Of a stretch of 64,000 nucleotides of DNA, positions 49,483 to 57,611 are shown piece after piece (positions within the stretch are counted from its first letter, which is position 1; every line of letters begins with the position of its first letter). The DNA comes from Suilimivivens sp964402925 (GTDB lineage: Bacteria > Bacillota > Clostridia > Lachnospirales > Lachnospiraceae), in assembly GCA_964402925.1 (NCBI GenBank), contig CAYOED010000007.1, forward strand, positions 1-64,000. Direction: 5' to 3'. The position numbers were made by a program, and so were the translations under genes. Below the pieces are notes generated by a model. The model did no database searches. It saw only the letters and a list, made by a program, of their open reading frames with translations, and was not told where the DNA came from.

Positions 49483-49770
49483 GGTGGGATCCATAAGTCC
49501 GCACAGGAGCGGTATATATTCCAACGTCGTCACGCTCCCGCTCCTGTACTACGTTACTGGCTAGCCTGCGAAGTGTAATATGGCGTTCACTATTTATTTT
49601 CTATCGGACAGCCGAAGCACAGCTCTGAGAGGATAAATAATCCATAAGGAGCCCCTTAAAAAGCGTCAGCGCTTGACGAGGTTCTTTCGAGTCTAGCGTC
49701 TGCTACGCTTTTTGCGGAGCGAGAGCGCGGCGACGTTGGATTATTTATCCTCTCAGAGCGTCACTCCAGC
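49483..49770. repeat. composite inverted repeat element (second copy of the dispersed repeat)
   Basis: Positions 49667-49766 match the window start (1-100). CTCTGAGAGGATAAATAATCCA (49623-49644, interrupted in this description only by its length) is an exact inverted copy of 49737-49758; positions 49520-49545, reading CCAACGTCGTCACGCTC, are an imperfect inverted copy of 49721-49739. The element therefore holds two head-to-head, partly decayed copies of the same unit. No protein is encoded. It sits between the DUF2975 gene start and the pflA promoter. Confidence 0.75.
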
Positions 49771-49825
49771 CAGTATGTAAAAAATAACATTTTTTCACTA
49801 AAGTATTCCAAAATGCAAGGAGCAA

Positions 49826-49854
49826 TTGGTTTTTTTGATGCAATCTGGTATACT
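49826..49854 (+). promoter_or_regulatory. promoter of pflA
   Basis: TTGGTT (49826-49831), 17 bases, TATACT (49849-49854), 30 bp before the pflA ATG. The -35 box is weak. Confidence 0.55.
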
Positions 49855-49884
49855 ATAAGATGAAACAAGAAGGGAGATTTTGTT

Positions 49885-50640
49885 ATGCAAGGAAGAATTC
49901 ATTCGTTAGAAAGTTTCGGCACTGTAGACGGTCCCGGCACCCGGTTCGTGGTCTTTGTCCAGGGATGCCCCATGCGCTGCGCATACTGTCACAATCCCGA
50001 TACCTGGGCTATGACCGGCGGTACCATGATGGAACCGGAAGAAATTTTTGAACAATATAAAAGAAATGAAGAATTTTACAAAAAAGGCGGCATCACCGTA
50101 ACCGGCGGTGAGCCTTTAATGCAGGTGGATTTTCTGATAGACCTCTTTACCATCGCAAAGAAAAACAATGTACACACCTGCATCGATTCATCCGGTATCG
50201 CTTTCAAACCGGATAACACTGAATTCATCAATAAGCTTGACAGATTAATGGAACTTACGGATCTTGTAATGCTGGATATCAAACATATCGACCCTGCAAA
50301 GCACAAAGAGCTTACCGCACAGCCCAATGACGGTATCCTTGCTTTTGCAGAATATTTAAACCGGAAGCATATCGATATGTGGATCCGCCATGTTGTGGTT
50401 CCCGGCATTACAGATGACGATACGTATCTGTTCGAACTGGGTTACTTTATCGGGCAGTTTGACAATTTAAAGGCCCTGGATGTACTCCCATACCACACTA
50501 TGGGCGAGTCCAAGTATGAAAAGCTGGGCATTCCTTACAAACTCGCCGGAGTACCTGCCATGGATAAAAATAAAGTGATTGAAAAGAAAGAAGTCATCTT
50601 GAAGGGTATCCGCAAGCGCAGAGATGAAAAGGTAATGTAA
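49885..50640 (+). CDS. pflA: pyruvate formate-lyase activating enzyme
   Basis: This 251-residue radical SAM enzyme has the cluster motif C28-C32-C35 in GCPMRCAYCHNPDTW, the GITVTGGEPLMQ strand and the MLDIKHIDPAKHKELT segment typical of PflA. It uses S-adenosylmethionine to abstract hydrogen from the conserved Gly of PFL. Here its target would be the detached domain at 40054-40296 (Gly55). It lies about 7 kb from the split pfl genes rather than next to them. Confidence 0.95.
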   Translation: MQGRIHSLESFGTVDGPGTRFVVFVQGCPMRCAYCHNPDTWAMTGGTMMEPEEIFEQYKRNEEFYKKGGITVTGGEPLMQVDFLIDLFTIAKKNNVHTCIDSSGIAFKPDNTEFINKLDRLMELTDLVMLDIKHIDPAKHKELTAQPNDGILAFAEYLNRKHIDMWIRHVVVPGITDDDTYLFELGYFIGQFDNLKALDVLPYHTMGESKYEKLGIPYKLAGVPAMDKNKVIEKKEVILKGIRKRRDEKVM

Positions 50641-50697
50641 TTTTAGGGATATTTTACTTGTATTCCCTATCGTTTTATATTAAAATATAAGAAGAGT

Positions 50698-50832
50698 CGT
50701 AACCATTCAGTACAGGTCGAAGCATTTACTGCTGAGACCGTAAGAATATGATTCAGGCATGCAAAATCCCATTGCCGTAGGCAATTTAGGATGGATTTTG
50801 CATTGTAACTGTGAAGGTACTGAACAGTTACG
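50698..50832 (+). ncRNA. highly structured RNA-like element between pflA and ferredoxin
   Basis: An outer stem pairs 50698-50713 (CGTAACCATTCAGTAC) with 50817-50832 (GTACTGAACAGTTACG), with two mismatches. Inside, GCAAAATCC (50761-50769) pairs with GGATTTTGC (50793-50801), and nested in that ATTGCC-GTA-GGCAAT (50771-50785) forms a perfect hairpin. A further CTGA/TCAG pairing is possible around 50732-50756, making a multibranch fold. No open frame covers it. It could be an sRNA, a cis-regulator of ferredoxin, or a member of a structured intergenic repeat family. I cannot assign it to a known class. Confidence 0.6.
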
Positions 50833-50903
50833 AAGAGTTTGATAATAAAATATCAATAAGCGCCGTATGATTTGGTACGGACATATTTAAGGAGGATTTG
50901 ATC

Positions 50904-51074
50904 ATGGCATATGTAATTAGCGACTCTTGTATCTCTTGTGGTGCTTGTGCTGGACAATGTCCTGTAGGTGCTATCAGCGAAGGTGATGGAAAGTTTGAAA
51001 TTGATTCCAACACTTGTATCAGCTGTGGTTCCTGTGCTGGCGGATGCCCTGTAGGCGCTATCTCCGAAGCATAA
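50904..51074 (+). CDS. 2[4Fe-4S] ferredoxin
   Basis: This 56-residue ferredoxin reads MAYVISDSCISCGACAGQCPVGAI and then NTCISCGSCAGGCPVGAISEA. It carries two complete CxxCxxCxxxCP motifs for two [4Fe-4S] clusters, the normal clostridial size. It carries low-potential electrons for pyruvate:ferredoxin oxidoreductase, hydrogenase and similar enzymes. AGGAGG lies seven to eight bases before the ATG. Its upstream region is the structured element at 50698-50832. Confidence 0.95.
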   Translation: MAYVISDSCISCGACAGQCPVGAISEGDGKFEIDSNTCISCGSCAGGCPVGAISEA

Positions 51075-51088
51075 ACATTGGATAGCTC

Positions 51089-51121
51089 AAAGCGTTCAAT
51101 CATACGATTGAACGCTTTTTT
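51089..51121. terminator. bidirectional terminator between ferredoxin and the MerR-type gene
   Basis: AAAGCGTTCAATC (51089-51101)/GATTGAACGCTTT (51106-51118), followed by a T run. The stop codon of the convergent MerR-type gene lies in the stem. Confidence 0.85.
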
Positions 51122-51882
51122 CTTAGAAATACTTTCCCTATTCCTTTTTTCTCTTCTTCTTTTGTATTTTCCTCCTCTTGCTTCGCAGGAATCCCCTTAT
51201 CCCGTATTTTTTTGCCTTTTCTGCCCCTCTGGGTATAAGCACGGAGCAGTTCGTCAATCTGATGATAATGTTCTTCTTGCTTTAACAGTCTCTCCTCCTC
51301 TCTGGCATCTTCTTTCTCTTCCTGAAGCCTGAACTGGTAATCCAGTTCTTTTAATAGAGTCTCTTTTATTTCCTCACATATTTCCTTATTGTTGCTTTGT
51401 ACCGCTTCCACGATCATCTCTTTTAAAAGCTGCTGGAGTCTTAAGCTCTTTTGCTCACGGCTCTCCTCCTGCACCTGCAGCACGTTACTGTCCACTGGAA
51501 GAAATTCCCCTTTCTTTACCATGATTACATGGTGTTTTCCCAAATCCACATCCTCCTGAATGGATGATGCCTGTGCCTCTGCTCCATCCTGCTGCATCTG
51601 TCCCTCTTTTTCGCCTTGCGGCTTTTCAAAAAGCATGATCGGAGTCTTAAGATCACCATTTTTCAATATATGACGTATCGCCTTGAGCTGGAGCCCCTGT
51701 TCCTTCAGTTCCTTTACCCGCTGGAATCTGCTGATGTCTTCTTCCGTGTAATAGCGGTGTCCCATTTCGTTCCGCTTCGCCGGTACTTTCAATTCCTCCT
51801 CCCAGTATCTGAGGACGTGTGCCTCCACCTGTACTTTTTTCGCTGCATCCGAAATCATATAAATTTTTTCTGCCTGTTTCAT
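51100..51882 (-). CDS. MerR-family DNA-binding protein with coiled coil
   Basis: Residues ~7-72 are a MerR-type winged helix: YMISDAAKKVQVEAHVLRYWEEELKVPAKRNEMGHRYYTEEDISRFQRVKELKEQGLQLKAIRHIL. Residues ~150-250 are charged and rich in Glu, Lys and Gln, likely a coiled coil, ending in a basic RKKRSIV. The layout resembles chromosome-anchoring RacA-like or regulatory MerR proteins of Clostridia. No metal-binding cysteines are present, so a classic metal sensor is unlikely. Confidence 0.75.
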   Translation of the reverse strand: MKQAEKIYMISDAAKKVQVEAHVLRYWEEELKVPAKRNEMGHRYYTEEDISRFQRVKELKEQGLQLKAIRHILKNGDLKTPIMLFEKPQGEKEGQMQQDGAEAQASSIQEDVDLGKHHVIMVKKGEFLPVDSNVLQVQEESREQKSLRLQQLLKEMIVEAVQSNNKEICEEIKETLLKELDYQFRLQEEKEDAREEERLLKQEEHYHQIDELLRAYTQRGRKGKKIRDKGIPAKQEEENTKEEEKKGIGKVFLRKKRSIV

Positions 51883-51911
51883 ATTTTTCCCCTTTCTTCT
51901 TATTATTAGAT

Positions 51912-51947
51912 AAAAAAAGAGAACACGCCCTCACAGCTTGTCCTCTT
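51912..51947 (-). terminator. terminator of the gdpP-rplI-dnaB operon
   Basis: On the minus strand AAGAGGACA... pairs with ...TGTTCTCTT around a 15-17 base loop and is followed by TTTTTTATC. Confidence 0.7.
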
Positions 51948-51973
51948 TTGTAATGTATACTTGATATATAATT

Positions 51974-53314
51974 TTACTTCTGCAGATTGGCAAACTTGGT
52001 ATAATCCGGCAGCCAAACCAGTTCTATGGTGCCAATCGGACCATTTCTCTGCTTGGCAATGATAATCTCTGCAATGCCTTTCTTTTCCGTATCTTTGTTG
52101 TAATAATCATCTCTGTATATGAACATGACCACGTCGGCATCCTGCTCTATGGCACCGGACTCACGCAAATCTGAAAGCATGGGTCTGTGGTCCGGACGCT
52201 GCTCTACTGCACGAGATAGCTGAGAGAGCGCTACTACCGGCACATCCAATTCCCTTGCCAATGCCTTCAAGGAACGGGATATGTCTGAAATTTCCTGTTG
52301 CCTGGAGTCAGAGCCCCTTCCGCTTCCTGACATCAGCTGCAGGTAGTCGATGATGATAATCTTGAGGTCATGCTCCAGCTTATATTTTCTGCATTTGGAA
52401 CGCAGTTCTGAAATACTGATACCCGGCGTATCATCTATAATCAGATTCGATTTTCCTATCACCCCTGCACTTTCTATCAGCTTCTCCCACTCTGCGTCGG
52501 AAAGATTACCGGTGCGCAGGTGCTGGGAATCCACCTTGGATTCCAAGGAAAAAAGACGATTTACAAGCTGCTCTTTACTCATTTCCAGACTGAATATGGC
52601 TACCGTCTGATTAGATTTAAATGCCACGTATTGGGCAATATTCAGTACAAAAGCGGTCTTTCCCATAGATGGTCTTGCTGCCACAAGAATTAAATCAGAA
52701 GGCTGCATACCTGCTGTCCTGTAATCCAGATCGACAAAGCCTGTGGCAATACCTGTGACATTTCCATTATTTTTGGATGCCTTTTCTATTTTATCCATGG
52801 CGTTCATCACTACCTGTCTGATAGGAACGAACTCTCCCGTATTTCGTTTTTGAACCAGTTCAAAGACCCGTTTTTCGGTGTCTTCCAGAATCACTTCCAG
52901 ATTTTCTTTTCCAACATAGCAGGTATTGGCAATCTCTTCATTCAGACGAATCAGCTTCCGAAGCGTTGACTTCTCAGCGACAATATTGGCATAATACTTG
53001 ATATTAGCCGATGTGGGCACTGCGGTAATTAAATCTCTGATAAATTCAAGACTGCTGACCTCCGGCGGCACATCCTTCTCCTTAAGCCTGTCCTGAAGCG
53101 TTATCAGATCTACGGGTCTGCCCTCATCATTTAACTCGACCATGGTATCAAATACTACCCCGTACTGTCTGCCGTAAAAATCGTCGCCCGAAACAATTTC
53201 AGATGCTACCGTGATAGCTTCCCTATCCATGATCATGGATCCGATTACCGATTGTTCCGCTTCTATGCTATGCGGTAATACCCGCTTTAAAAGCGCTTCC
53301 TCCGATGCTGCCAT
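51974..53314 (-). CDS. dnaB: replicative DNA helicase
   Basis: This 446-residue hexameric helicase has the N-terminal PHSIEAEQSVIGSMIMD, Walker A AARPSMGKTAFVLNIAQ, the FSLEMSKEQLVNRLFSLE helix, Walker B LKIIIIDYLQLMSGSG and the arginine-finger region RELDVPVVALSQLSRAVEQR. It unwinds the fork ahead of the replisome. It follows rplI by 7 bp, the standard gdpP-rplI-dnaB order of Firmicutes. Confidence 0.97.
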   Translation of the reverse strand: MAASEEALLKRVLPHSIEAEQSVIGSMIMDREAITVASEIVSGDDFYGRQYGVVFDTMVELNDEGRPVDLITLQDRLKEKDVPPEVSSLEFIRDLITAVPTSANIKYYANIVAEKSTLRKLIRLNEEIANTCYVGKENLEVILEDTEKRVFELVQKRNTGEFVPIRQVVMNAMDKIEKASKNNGNVTGIATGFVDLDYRTAGMQPSDLILVAARPSMGKTAFVLNIAQYVAFKSNQTVAIFSLEMSKEQLVNRLFSLESKVDSQHLRTGNLSDAEWEKLIESAGVIGKSNLIIDDTPGISISELRSKCRKYKLEHDLKIIIIDYLQLMSGSGRGSDSRQQEISDISRSLKALARELDVPVVALSQLSRAVEQRPDHRPMLSDLRESGAIEQDADVVMFIYRDDYYNKDTEKKGIAEIIIAKQRNGPIGTIELVWLPDYTKFANLQK

Positions 53315-53321
53315 TTATCTT

Positions 53322-53774
53322 CTAACCTTTCATCTGTGTTACTTTCACTTTCAGTCTGCCTGTCACACTCGGGTGCAGTTTTACACCTACTTCAAACACG
53401 CCGAAACTTTTGATTGCTTCGGGAAGAATGATTTTTTTCTTATCAATTTCCTTTCCGCACTGTTCCTTGTAGCCCTGTGCGATTTCCTTCGTGGAAATAG
53501 AACCGAAAGTCTTACCGCCTTCTCCGGCTTTGATTGATAAAACAACTTCTTCCTCTTCCATTTCTTTGGCAAATGCCTGTGCCGCTTCAAGCTGCTCTTT
53601 TGCAAGCTTTTCATCATTTGCCTTCTTCAGCTTTAAATCATTCATATTCTTGTTATTTGCTTCGATACCCAGTTTTTGGGGTAAAACAAAATTCCTTGCG
53701 TATCCGTCATTTACGTTTACGATGTCGCCCTTTTTTCCAAGGCTCTTTACATCCTCTAACAATATTACTTTCAT
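53322..53774 (-). CDS. rplI: ribosomal protein bL9
   Basis: This 150-residue protein has the bL9 signature KVILLEDVKSLGKKGDIVNVNDGYARNFVLPQKLG, the long connecting helix and the C-terminal domain with GGKTFGSISTKEIAQGYKEQ and HPSVTGRLKVKVTQ. It is a 50S subunit protein. The gene is between gdpP and dnaB. Confidence 0.97.
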   Translation of the reverse strand: MKVILLEDVKSLGKKGDIVNVNDGYARNFVLPQKLGIEANNKNMNDLKLKKANDEKLAKEQLEAAQAFAKEMEEEEVVLSIKAGEGGKTFGSISTKEIAQGYKEQCGKEIDKKKIILPEAIKSFGVFEVGVKLHPSVTGRLKVKVTQMKG

Positions 53775-53797
53775 AATTTTATCTCCTCTGTCTGAAA

Positions 53798-55861
53798 TTA
53801 TCCTACCTCCAGGTCACCCTCGGCAATCATCTTGTCCAATGTTCCTTTCAAAATACCAATGCCTTCAGGAATCGAAACGCCATTTAGCTGACATCCTGCT
53901 GTTCCTAAATGACCGCCCCCTCCCATCTTCTCCATGATAATCTGCACATTGACCTCATCAATGGATCTGGCACTGATAAATACCTGATTCTGATACTCCG
54001 TAAGAACAAAACTTGCCTTTACTCCCTTAATATTCAAAAGTTCATTGGCGGCCTGTGCGCCAACAACGGTAGGGCTCTGTATATCTTCGCTGCTGCAGGT
54101 TGAAATCGCATACGACTTTTTGTATATTTCCGCCTGGCTCACTGCGTCCGCCTTTGCCTTATATTCTACAGCATCTTCCCTGGACAGCTTACGCACTCTG
54201 GTCACATCTGCGCCGTTCCTTCTCAAAAATGCCGCCGCCTCAAAGGTCCGGACACCTGTCTTGGTCATAAAGTTATTGGTATCGACTACAATGCCGGAGT
54301 ACATGCAGTCCGCCTCTTCCGCTGTAATCTTAATATTCTCTCCAATGTACTGCAGAATCTCGGAAACCATCTCGCAGGCTGAGGATGCATACGCTTCCAC
54401 ATAGGAAAGAGTTGCATTTTCAATAATTTCCGATCCTTGCCTGTGATGATCCAGTACCACGATTGATTTACACATCCTTAAGAGTTCCGGACATTCCGTA
54501 ATACTGGGCTTATTGACATCCACCACCACCAGCACGGTATTGTTTCCTGCAAGTTCCAATGCCTGCTGACTGGTAACGATCATATCCTCATTATATCCTT
54601 CATGGTTCCTGATCAAATCAACCATGGGTTTCATGGAAGCGCTCACATCATTCAGCACGATATTTGCCTTCCGATCCAGAGTAACCGCAATCCGGTAGAT
54701 TCCTACTGCCGCTCCAAAGCTATCCACATCCGCAAGCCGGTGTCCCATAATGAGCACTCTCTCTTTAGTGGAAATGATCTCTCTAAGGGCCTGTGCTTTG
54801 ACTCTTGCCTTTACTCTCGTATTTTTCTCTACCTGCTGGCTCTTTCCGCCAAAGTAGGTGACATTTTCAGGTGTCTTTACAACCGCCTGGTCACCGCCGC
54901 GCCCTAATGCAAGATCAATGGCGTTGCGGGCAAATTCGTAATTCTGAGCATAACTGAGACCATCCAGCCCCAGACCTATACTGATCGTCACTGCCATCTC
55001 ATTGCCAATGTTGACCGTCTTGACCTCCTCCAGAATGTCAAACTTGTTCTCCCTAAGAAGCATGGTTGCTTTTTTGCGGAGAATGATCATGTACTTGTCC
55101 TTTTCTATTTTCTTACAGATTCCGTCAAGAGCTGCTATATATTTATTGACTTTTCTGTCTATCAGCGCAATTAAGAGAGAACGCCTCACCTCTTCCACAC
55201 TTTCAAGGGCTTCATCATAGTTGTCAAGATAAATCATGCCCACTGCCAGACTCTGGTCATCCACTTCCCGGAGTGCGATTTTAAGCGCTGTCTCATCAAA
55301 CAGATAAAAAGCGATCAGAAAGCCATTAGAATCATCCGCCTCAACGATATCGCTGCTTTCAAGCATATCCCGCATAGAAAGTTTTCTCATCTTGGCAACA
55401 TAATTACTCTCTTCGAATACAATATCCATCTCCGTAAATTCGCTCTCATAGGGAAGTTTTTCTTTGGTGATGGAAGGAAAAAGAGAGGTGATAGATTTCC
55501 TATATCCCTTTGCCTTATGCACTACTTCCTCAAAGGCTTCATTGGTCCAAATGATGTGCCCGCTGTCATCCAGCATTGCATAGGGAATCTCCAGTTCCCG
55601 CAGAAGCACCTTCTGTATCTGTCCATACTGGGTCGCAAAACTTACCATCTCATTCATAATGACCGGCTTATTATAAAGCTGCAAAAACACCACCACCGCA
55701 AAGTAAAGCATGGTGAAGCAGGTCACGATAAGACCGGCAGGTACACTGAAAAGATATACCGCCAGATTTACAATCATCAATAAAAAACCCAGATATAAAG
55801 AAGTCTGCATATATCTTTTCAGTCTTCCCTTTAATCTCAATTTGCTTCTTAATGGAGCCAT
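53798..55861 (-). CDS. gdpP: GdpP-type c-di-AMP phosphodiesterase
   Basis: This 687-residue membrane protein has two N-terminal helices (~18-60), a degenerate PAS region, a degenerate GGDEF domain (~175-310) and DHH-DHHA1 domains. The catalytic part shows MGHRLADVDSFGAAVGI, VVVDVNKPS, VLDHHRQGSEIIENA and a C-terminal MGGGGHLGTAGCQLNG. It degrades the second messenger c-di-AMP and so tunes osmotic and cell wall homeostasis. Its promoter is probably the TATACT at about 55914-55919. Confidence 0.92.
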   Translation of the reverse strand: MAPLRSKLRLKGRLKRYMQTSLYLGFLLMIVNLAVYLFSVPAGLIVTCFTMLYFAVVVFLQLYNKPVIMNEMVSFATQYGQIQKVLLRELEIPYAMLDDSGHIIWTNEAFEEVVHKAKGYRKSITSLFPSITKEKLPYESEFTEMDIVFEESNYVAKMRKLSMRDMLESSDIVEADDSNGFLIAFYLFDETALKIALREVDDQSLAVGMIYLDNYDEALESVEEVRRSLLIALIDRKVNKYIAALDGICKKIEKDKYMIILRKKATMLLRENKFDILEEVKTVNIGNEMAVTISIGLGLDGLSYAQNYEFARNAIDLALGRGGDQAVVKTPENVTYFGGKSQQVEKNTRVKARVKAQALREIISTKERVLIMGHRLADVDSFGAAVGIYRIAVTLDRKANIVLNDVSASMKPMVDLIRNHEGYNEDMIVTSQQALELAGNNTVLVVVDVNKPSITECPELLRMCKSIVVLDHHRQGSEIIENATLSYVEAYASSACEMVSEILQYIGENIKITAEEADCMYSGIVVDTNNFMTKTGVRTFEAAAFLRRNGADVTRVRKLSREDAVEYKAKADAVSQAEIYKKSYAISTCSSEDIQSPTVVGAQAANELLNIKGVKASFVLTEYQNQVFISARSIDEVNVQIIMEKMGGGGHLGTAGCQLNGVSIPEGIGILKGTLDKMIAEGDLEVG

Positions 55862-56159
55862 TCTAACAAATACCCCTCTGTAGTCCGATGTAATTGATTA
55901 AAATATACTTACTTAGTATAACATTTTTCATAAAAAGTTTCTACCATATTATTCAGAAGCTTTTAGACAGCTTTTTACCTTTTTCTGCATCGATAACACA
56001 AAAACAAGGGATTATATGTCGAGATAATAAGCCCCCGGAAACAGTCTGGACTTTCACCACAGAACACGGGCATGCCCGTCATACAAACAAAAAGGGCTGC
56101 CGATGACCGACAGCCCTCTATTGTTTCTGGTTAATAATGCCTAAACATTTTATTAGATA
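55862..56159. other. intergenic region with promoter and terminator
   Basis: This holds the likely gdpP promoter (TAGAAA, 17 bases, TATACT on the minus strand near 55914-55942), a perfect 14-bp palindrome ACGGGCATGCCCGT (56066-56079) and the terminator at 56094-56116. No gene was seen. Confidence 0.5.
56094..56116 (-). terminator. terminator of the rpsF-ssb-rpsR operon
   Basis: GGGCTGCCG (56094-56102) pairs with CGACAGCCC (56108-56116), followed by TTTTT in the minus-strand reading. Confidence 0.8.
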
Positions 56160-56423
56160 TTAATCACAAGTATAAGGCATTAATGCAACGTGACGAGCTC
56201 TCTTGATTGCAACTGTAAGAGCTCTCTGATGCTTTGCACAGTTTCCTGTAATTCTTCTGGGAAGGATTTTTCCTCTCTCAGACACATATCTTTTTAATTT
56301 GTTTACATCTTTGTAATCAATTGCGTTGTCTTTGCCACAGAATACACAGACTTTTTTCCTTCTGCGCATTCCGCCTTTTTTTCTCATGGGAGAATCAGAC
56401 TTCTCTGCTTTATTATATGCCAT
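56160..56423 (-). CDS. rpsR: ribosomal protein bS18
   Basis: This 87-residue protein reads KVCVFCGKDNAIDYKDVNKLKRYVSERGKILPRRITGNCAKHQRALTVAIKRARHVALMPY, a Cys-containing (zinc-type) bS18. I choose ATG 56423 because AGGAGG is about eight bases upstream; the ATG at 56429 is too close. Last gene of rpsF-ssb-rpsR. Confidence 0.96.
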   Translation of the reverse strand: MAYNKAEKSDSPMRKKGGMRRRKKVCVFCGKDNAIDYKDVNKLKRYVSERGKILPRRITGNCAKHQRALTVAIKRARHVALMPYTCD

Positions 56424-56457
56424 AATCATTGCCTCCTATCTTTATTAAAACAAATAT

Positions 56458-56901
56458 CTAATTAAACGGCAGCTCCTCGTCTATTCCATCCGGAATATTC
56501 ATAAAGCCGTCGCCTGCTCCTGAAGGTTCGGGAGCTCTGTTTCCGCCGGTAAAACCCCCGTTTGAACCGGCGCTGCTGTTTTTACTTTCAGCAAATTCCT
56601 GTTCTTCAATTACCACCTCTGTAGTGTACACCTTGACACCGTCCTTGTTGGTATAGCTTCCGGTCTGAATACGGCCTGACACCAGAAGTTTGATTCCTTT
56701 TCTGAAATATCTTTCAGCAAATTCTCCTGCCTTTCCAAATGCCACACAGTTGATAAAATCTGCGGTATTTTCCTCACCGCCTCGATTGAATCTCCGGTCT
56801 ACAGCCAGTGTATATCTGGCAATCGCCAGTGCGTTTTCCCCCTGAGAATATCTCACCTCAGGGTCTCTTGTCAAGCGCCCCATAAGTATTACTTTATTCA
56901 T
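56458..56901 (-). CDS. ssb: single-stranded DNA-binding protein
   Basis: This 147-residue protein has the OB fold MNKVILMGRLTRDPEVRYSQGENALAIARYTLAVDRR, the GKAGEFAERYFRKGIKLLVSGRIQTGSY stretch, a Gly/Ser/Asn-rich linker and the acidic tip DEELPFN that recruits partner proteins. The position between rpsF and rpsR is the standard Firmicute arrangement. Confidence 0.97.
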   Translation of the reverse strand: MNKVILMGRLTRDPEVRYSQGENALAIARYTLAVDRRFNRGGEENTADFINCVAFGKAGEFAERYFRKGIKLLVSGRIQTGSYTNKDGVKVYTTEVVIEEQEFAESKNSSAGSNGGFTGGNRAPEPSGAGDGFMNIPDGIDEELPFN

Positions 56902-56939
56902 ACCTGCCTCTTCTTTCCAGCATATCTCTCGTATACGCT

Positions 56940-57230
56940 TTATGCTTCGTCCTGTCTAACGCATAAAAATCTGATAACATTGTCCATAATGCGAACACGA
57001 TTTTCGATTTCGATCGGCGCTGTGCTTTCAGCATCAAACTGAATGAAGTAGTAGAAAGCTTCTTTCATCTTCTGAACTTCATAAGCCAGTCTCTTCTTGC
57101 CCCAGTCGTCAACGTTTGTGATCGTACCACCGAATCTTTCAATGAGAGCCTTGCATTTGTCAACTACTGCTGCTCTTTCCTCGTCTTCGATTTTCGCACT
57201 TACAACAACGGCTAATTCATATTTGTTCAT
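56940..57230 (-). CDS. rpsF: ribosomal protein bS6
   Basis: This 96-residue protein has MNKYELAVVVSAKIEDEERAAVVDKCKALIERFGGTITNVDDWGKKRLAYEVQKMKEAFYYFIQFDAE, the complete bS6 fold. It binds bS18 in the small subunit. AGGAGGT precedes the start. The leader may be an autoregulatory site. Confidence 0.96.
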   Translation of the reverse strand: MNKYELAVVVSAKIEDEERAAVVDKCKALIERFGGTITNVDDWGKKRLAYEVQKMKEAFYYFIQFDAESTAPIEIENRVRIMDNVIRFLCVRQDEA

Positions 57231-57358
57231 GCTTAAGTTACCTCCTTTTGGTCTCTGGCCCCCATTTGCAGGAGCAAGGAATGTGTTGTCTCCGCCTTTG
57301 CGGATAGTTAAAACATACCACGGAGTAATATAATACCACGTATTTTCTTTTTTTTCAA
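57231..57358 (-). promoter_or_regulatory. rpsF promoter and candidate bS6:bS18 autoregulatory leader
   Basis: On the minus strand TTGAAA (57353-57358), 17 bases, TATTAT (57330-57335). The ~90-nt leader contains a CCGC-AAAG-GCGG hairpin (about 57290-57301) with CCG as its first bases. rpsF leaders in many bacteria carry a bS6:bS18-binding motif with a conserved CCG; whether this hairpin is that motif is not certain. Confidence 0.5.
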
Positions 57359-57540
57359 GAGTTTGTCCGCGAAATTTTCTTTATCTTTTTTTCAATCTGG
57401 CTCCTCGGACTCATAATCTGATGTCCGCACCCTGCGCACTTTAACCGGAAGTCCGCCCCGATACGGAGTACCTCCCACTCGTAGCTTCCGCAGGGATGGG
57501 GCTTTTTTAATGTAAGCTTATCTCCTACCTGAACATCCAT
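57355..57540 (-). CDS. DUF951 protein
   Basis: This 61-residue protein is MDVQVGDKLTLKKPHPCGSYEWEVLRIGADFRLKCAGCGHQIMSPRSQIEKKIKKI, a standard DUF951 sequence with KKPHPCG and LKCxGC motifs that may bind zinc. It is often found near rpsF and early chromosomal genes of Firmicutes. Role unknown. Confidence 0.85.
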   Translation of the reverse strand: MDVQVGDKLTLKKPHPCGSYEWEVLRIGADFRLKCAGCGHQIMSPRSQIEKKIKKISRTNS

Positions 57541-57611
57541 AAACTCCTATCCTTTCTTTCCTATCTCTCTGCCAGCCATATACACCAGCAGCCAGCTTCA
57601 GGCTTTCTTCC

